Under the pieces are notes generated by a model, which did not search any database, was not told where the DNA came from, and saw only the letters and a program-made list of their open reading frames with translations. The position numbers were made by a program, and so were the translations under genes. A stretch of 64,000 bases of DNA from NCBI GenBank assembly GCA_964020085.1, contig OZ026608.1:21361812-21425811 (forward strand). The letters are read 5' to 3'. Source of the stretch: Micromussa lordhowensis. Lineage: Eukaryota > Cnidaria > Anthozoa > Scleractinia > Lobophylliidae. Within the stretch, counting starts at the first letter, position 1. Each line of letters begins with the position of its first letter. Positions 59,326 through 64,000 of this stretch are shown here, piece by piece.

Positions 59326-62300
59326 GGCTTTCCTTAAAGTGCCAACCTAGCAGAACATTTTGCTGCAAACCGCGCCTCTTAAAGTGCCCGTGAAGCCGAG
59401 CTATGTCAAATTTGCCAAGGGGACCCCCAGCGCGCGTTTTCTGAAATTCTGCAAAGTTGGGACCAGGGGAAACTACTGCAAAAAAAAGGCCAGAAAAAAC
59501 ACCCTGGCGCCAATGCCATCATGTCCTAACTAGAATTTCCTTGAAGTGCCAACCTAGCAGAACATTTTGCTGCAAACCGCGCCTTATAAAGTGCCCGTGA
59601 AGCCGAGCTATGTCAAATTTGCGAAGGGGACCCCCAGCGCGCGTTTTCTGAAATTCTGCAAAGTTGGGACCAGGGGAAACTACTGCAAAAAAAAGGCCAG
59701 AAAAAACACCCTGGCGCCAATGCCATCATGTCCTAACTAAGATTTCCTTGAAGTGCCAACCTAGCAGAACATTTTGCTGCAAACCGCGCCTCTTAAAGTG
59801 CCCGTGAAGCCGAGCTATGTCAAATTTGCCAAGGGGACCCCCAGCGCGCGTTTTCTGAAATTCTGCAAAGTTGGGACCAGGGGAAACTACTGCAAAAAGA
59901 AGGCAAGAAAAAACACCCTGGCGCCAATGCCATCATGTCCTAACTAAAATTTCCTTAAAGTGCCAGCCTAGCAGAACATTTTGCTGCAAACCGCGCCTTA
60001 TAAAGTGCCCGTGAAGCCAAGCTATGTCAAATTTGCGAAGGGGACCCCCAGCGCGCGTTTTCTGAAATTCTGCAAAGTTGGGACCAGGGGAAACTACTGC
60101 AAAAAAAAGGCCAGAAAAAACACCCTGGCGCCAATGCCATCATGTCCTAACTAAGATTTCCTTGAAGTGCCAACCTAGCAGAACATTTTGCTGCAAACCG
60201 CGCCTCTTAAAGTGCCCGTGAAGCCGAGCTATGTCAAATTTGCCAAGGGGACCCCCAGCGCGCGTTTTCTGAAATTCTGCAAAGTTGGGACCAGGGGAAA
60301 CTACTGCAAAAAGAAGGCAAGAAAAAACACCCTGGCGCCAATGCCATCATGTCCTAACTAGGCTTTCCTTAAAGTGCCAACCTAGCAGAACATTTTGCTG
60401 CAAACCGCGCCTCTTAAAGTGCCCGTGAAGCCGAGCTATGTCAAATTTGCCAAGGGGACCCCCAGCGCGCGTTTTCTGAAATTCTGCAAAGTTGGGACCA
60501 GGGGAAACTACTGCAAAAAAAAGGCCAGAAAAAACACCCTGGCGCCAATGCCATCATGTCCTAACTAGAATTTCCTTGAAGTGCCAACCTAGCAGAACAT
60601 TTTGCTGCAAACCGCGCCTTATAAAGTGCCCGTGAAGCCGAGCTATGTCAAATTTGCGAAGGGGACCCCCAGCGCGCGTTTTCTGAAATTCTGCAAAGTT
60701 GGGACCAGGGGAAACTACTGCAAAAAAAAGGCCAGAAAAAACACCCTGGCGCCAATGCCATCATGTCCTAACTAAGATTTCCTTGAAGTGCCAACCTAGC
60801 AGAACATTTTGCTGCAAACCGCGCCTCTTAAAGTGCCCGTGAAGCCGAGCTATGTCAAATTTGCCAAGGGGACCCCCAGCGCGCGTTTTCTGAAATTCTG
60901 CAAAGTTGGGACCAGGGGAAACTACTGCAAAAAGAAGGCAAGAAAAAACACCCTGGCGCCAATGCCATCATGTCCTAACTAAAATTTCCTTAAAGTGCCA
61001 GCCTAGCAGAACATTTTGCTGCAAACCGCGCCTTATAAAGTGCCCGTGAAGCCAAGCTATGTCAAATTTGCGAAGGGGACCCCCAGCGCGCGTTTTCTGA
61101 AATTCTGCAAAGTTGGGACCAGGGGAAACTACTGCAAAAAAAAGGCCAGAAAAAACACCCTGGCGCCAATGCCATCATGTCCTAACTAAGATTTCCTTGA
61201 AGTGCCAACCTAGCAGAACATTTTGCTGCAAACCGCGCCTCTTAAAGTGCCCGTGAAGCCGAGCTATGTCAAATTTGCCAAGGGGACCCCCAGCGCGCGT
61301 TTTCTGAAATTCTGCAAAGTTGGGACCAGGGGAAACTACTGCAAAAAGAAGGCAAGAAAAAACACCCTGGCGCCAATGCCATCATGTCCTAACTAGAATT
61401 TCCTTAAAGTGCCAGCCTAGCAGAACATTTTGCTGCAAACCGCGCCTCTTAAAGTGCCCGTGAAGCCGAGCTATGTCAAATTTGCCAAGGGGACCCCCAG
61501 CGCGCGTTTTCTGAAATTCTGCAAAGTTGGGACCAGGGGAAACTACTGCAAAAAGAAGGCAAGAAAAAACACCCTGGCGCCAATGCCATCATGTCCTAAC
61601 TAAAATTTCCTTAAAGTGCCAGCCTAGCAGAACATTTTGCTGCAAACCGCGCCTTATAAAGTGCCCGTGAAGCCAAGCTATGTCAAATTTGCGAAGGGGA
61701 CCCCCAGCGCGCGTTTTCTGAAATTCTGCAAAGTTGGGACCAGGGGAAACTACTGCAAAAAAAAGGCCAGAAAAAACACCCTGGCGCCAATGCCATCATG
61801 TCCTAACTAAGATTTCCTTGAAGTGCCAACCTAGCAGAACATTTTGCTGCAAACCGCGCCTCTTAAAGTGCCCGTGAAGCCGAGCTATGTCAAATTTGCC
61901 AAGGGGACCCCCAGCGCGCGTTTTCTGAAATTCTGCAAAGTTGGGACCAGGGGAAACTACTGAAAAAAGAAGGCAAGAAAAAACACCCTGGCGCCAATGC
62001 CATCATGTCCTAACTAGAATTTCCTTAAAGTGCCAGCCTAGCAGAACATTTTGCTGCAAACCGCGCCTCTTAAAGTGCCCGTGAAGCCGAGCTATGTCAA
62101 ATTTGCCAAAGGGACCCCCAGCGCGCGTTTTCTGAAATTCTGCAAAGTTGGGACCAGGGGAAACTACTGCAAAAAGAAGGCAAGAAAAAACACCCTGGCG
62201 CCAATGCCATCATGTCCTAACTAGGATTTCCTTGAACTGATAACCAAGCAGAACATTTTGCTGCAAACCGCGCTTCTTAAAGTGCCCGTTAAGCCGAGCT

Positions 62301-62700
62301 ATGTCAAATTTGCCAAGGGGACCCCCAGCGCGCGTTTTCTGAAATTCTGCAAAGTTGGGACCAGGGGAAACTACTGCAAAAAGAAGGCCAGAAAAAACAC
62401 CCTGGCGTCAATGCCATCATGTCTAAACTAGGATTTCCTTAAAGTGCCAACCTAGCAGAACATTTTGCTGCAAACCGCGCCTCTTAAAGTGCCCGTGAAG
62501 CCGAGCTATGTCAAATTTGCCAAGGCGACCCCCAGCGCGCGTTTTCTGAAATTCTGCAAAGTTGGGACCAGGGGAAACTACTGCAAAAAGAAGGCCAGAA
62601 AAAACACCCTGGCGCCAATGCCATCATGTTTTAACTAGAATTTCCTTGAAGTGCCAACCTAGCAGAACATTTTGCTGCAAACCGCGCCTTATAAAGTGCC
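59326..62700 (+). repeat. 5-unit (1035-bp) higher-order repeat, about three copies
   Basis: GCCTTATAAAG, always with AAATTTGCGAAGG, is at 59581, 59995, 60616, 61030, 61651 and 62686. Spacings are 414, 621, 414, 621 and 1035 bp, which sum to a 1035-bp period. The unit order is: CTAGGCTTTCC; GAATT with TTATAAAG; AAGATT with GGCAAG; AAAATT with GCCAGCC and TTATAAAG; AAGATT with GGCAAG. Two full copies (59326-60360 and 60361-61395) are nearly identical by eye; the third is altered, and the last TTATAAAG unit (62686) sits in a different context. Many units here have AAAAAAAAGGCC in place of AAAAAGAAGGCC. Confidence 0.9.
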
Positions 62701-64000
62701 CGTGAAGCCGAGCTATGTCAAATTTGCGAAGGGGACCCCCAGCGCGCGTTTTCTAAAATTCTGCAAAGTTGGGACCAGGGGAAACTACTGCAAAAAGAAG
62801 GCCAGAAAAAACACCCTGGCGCCAATGCCATCATGTCCTAACTAGGATTTCCTTGAAGTGCCAACCTAGCAGAACATTTTGCTGCAAACCGCGCCTCTTA
62901 AAGTGCCCGTGAAGCCGAGCTATGTCAAATTTGCCAAGGGGACCCCCAGCGCGCGCTTTCTGAAATTCTGCAAAGTTGGGACCAGGGGAAACTACTGCAA
63001 AAAGAAGGCCAGAAAACACACCCTGGCGCCAATGCCATCATGTCCTAACTAGGATTTCCTTAAAGTGCCAACCTAGCAGAACATTTTGCTGCAAACCGCG
63101 CCTCTTAAAGTGCCCGTGAAGCCGAGCTATGTCAAATTTGCCAAGGGGACCCCCAGCGCGCGTTTTCTGAAATTCTGCAAAGTTGGGACCAGGGGAAACT
63201 ACTGCAAAAAGAAGGCCAGAAAAAACACCCTGGCGCCAATGCCATCATGTCCTAACTAAGATTTCCTTGAAGTGCCAACCTAGCAGAACATTTTGCTGCA
63301 AACCGCGCCTCTTAAAGTGCCCGTGAAGCCGAGCTATGTCAAATTTGCCAAGGGGACCCCCAGCGCGCGTTTTCTGAAATTCTGCAAAGTTGGGACCAGG
63401 GGAAACTACTGCAAAAAGAAGGCCAAAAAAAACACCCTGGCGCCAATGCCATCATGTCCTAACTAGGATTTCCTTGAAGTGCCAACCTAGCAGAACATTT
63501 TGCTGCAAACCGCGCCTCTTAAAATGCCCGTGAAGCCGAGCTATGTCAAATTTGCCAAGGGGACCCCCAGCGCGCGTTTTCTGAAATTCTGCAAAGTTGG
63601 GACCAGGGGAAACTACTGCAAAAAGAAGGCCAGAAAAAACACCCTGGCGCCAATGCCATCATGTCCTAACTAGGATTTCCTTGAAGTGCCAACCTAGTAA
63701 AACATTTTGCTGCAAGCCGCGCCTCTTAAAGTGCCCGTGAAGCCGAGCTATGTCAAATTTGCCAAGGGGACCCCCAGCGCGCGTTTTCTGAAATTCTGCA
63801 AAGTTGGGACCAGGGGAAACTACTGCAAAAAGAAGGCCAGCAAAAACACCCTGGCGCCAATGCAATCATGTTTTAAGTAGGATTTCCTTGAAGTGCCAAC
63901 CTAGCAGAACATTTTGCTGCAAACTGCGCCTCTTAAAGTGCCCGTGAAGCCGAGCTATGTCAAATTTGCCAAGGGGACCCCCAGCGCGCGTTTTCTGAAT
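62700..64000 (+). repeat. Right-end units, near consensus
   Basis: About six units with few changes. They include one AAAATGCCC unit (63522) and one CCTAGTAAAAC unit with CTGCAAGCCGCG and ATGCAATCATG (63695-63870). The window ends inside a unit at TTTTCTGAAT. If the next base is T, this would be another GAATTTC-type unit like those at 37.3, 37.9, 39.6, 44.3 and 48.3 kb. Confidence 0.8.

Larger units (their letters stand above)
1..64000 (+). repeat. Satellite DNA array, 207-bp unit, about 309 head-to-tail copies
   Basis: One 207-bp unit repeats from the first to the last base with no interruption and no change of orientation. The same landmark (TTTTGCTGC before AAACCGCGCC) recurs at a constant phase modulo 207, moving only from 150 at the left end to 158 at the right end. 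Eighteen one-base indels explain this drift: +1 near 10227, 10842, 13327, 15554, 16437, 20370, 23875, 24477, 26548, 29067, 30516, 38173 and 48730; -1 near 22219, 38788, 41478, 45617 and 46437. Most lie in the two A-rich runs of the unit. Units differ from each other by a few substitutions each. Neither edge is in the window. The long plus-strand frame in each unit (about 65 codons, TTG start, TAG stop) and the minus-strand frame are products of the repeat, not genes. The family is not recognised; a centromeric or heterochromatic role is inference from array type only. Confidence 0.98.

Noticed and set aside
59581..59592. TATAAAG as a promoter TATA box
   Set aside because: It is a unit variant spread by block duplication, with no gene downstream; noted only as a weak possibility.
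1..64000. CRISPR array
   Set aside because: There are no short repeats with unique spacers; the entire 207-bp unit is conserved and there are no cas-like genes.
1..64000. tRNA, rRNA or 5S-like repeat (unit size is close to some 5S arrays)
   Set aside because: I see no box A/box C or conserved 5S core, no RNA polymerase III terminator run of T after a transcribed region, and no tRNA fold.
1..64000. Solo LTR or retroelement-derived tandem
   Set aside because: I found no TG...CA ends, primer-binding site, polypurine tract or target-site duplication framing the unit.

Overview
The whole 64-kb window is a single tandem satellite array. It is built head-to-tail on one strand from a 207-bp unit, about 309 copies, with no other sequence class visible. 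The window starts and stops inside a unit, so the array continues on both sides. The consensus unit, counted by hand, is 207 bp with 104 G+C (50 %) and 8 CpG (observed/expected about 0.62). An array of this size and regularity points to a eukaryotic nuclear genome, and a centromeric, pericentromeric or other heterochromatic block is the obvious setting. I do not recognise the satellite family and cannot assign a lineage. CpG is not strongly depleted, which fits weakly methylated or non-vertebrate DNA better than typical methylated vertebrate DNA, but that is only a hint.

There are no genes. Each unit happens to contain a long open frame on each strand because 207 is divisible by three (69 codons). 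These frames are copies of one another, lack an ATG start on the plus strand, and change length with single-base substitutions in the satellite. I treat them as repeat, not CDS.

The informative layer is the higher-order structure, read from rare shared variants spaced at exact multiples of 207. From left to right: a near-identical 10-unit tandem pair (about 1.8-5.9 kb); 9- and 4-unit repeats (5.9-8.4 kb); a 14/15-unit long-period repeat with three copies of a marker pair (9.9-16.45 kb) and a local two-unit repeat inside it (11.3-12.5 kb); a 4.5-kb source segment (16.7-21.2 kb) that reappears in two pieces (22.3-24.3 and 27.4-29.9 kb) around a 15-unit stretch containing a 10-unit tandem duplication; 4- and 3-unit tandem duplications at 20.6-22.2 and 29.3-30.6 kb; 5-unit and 12/13-unit repeats (32-37.4 kb); a mosaic zone (37.2-46.6 kb) with a three-copy block and a small insertion whose closest relative lies 41 kb away near the left end; a long duplicated block (43-45 kb versus 46.7-49.3 kb); 5-unit (49-51 kb), 11-unit (52.2-55.6 kb), 1- and 4-unit (55.4-57.7 kb) and 5-unit (59.3-62.7 kb) repeats; then ordinary units to the end.

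Unit length is held very strictly. Following the phase across the window, 13 single-base insertions and 5 single-base deletions account exactly for the net drift of +8. I saw no larger indel, inversion or transposon. All comparisons were made by eye; block edges are good to roughly one unit, and percent identities were not computed.
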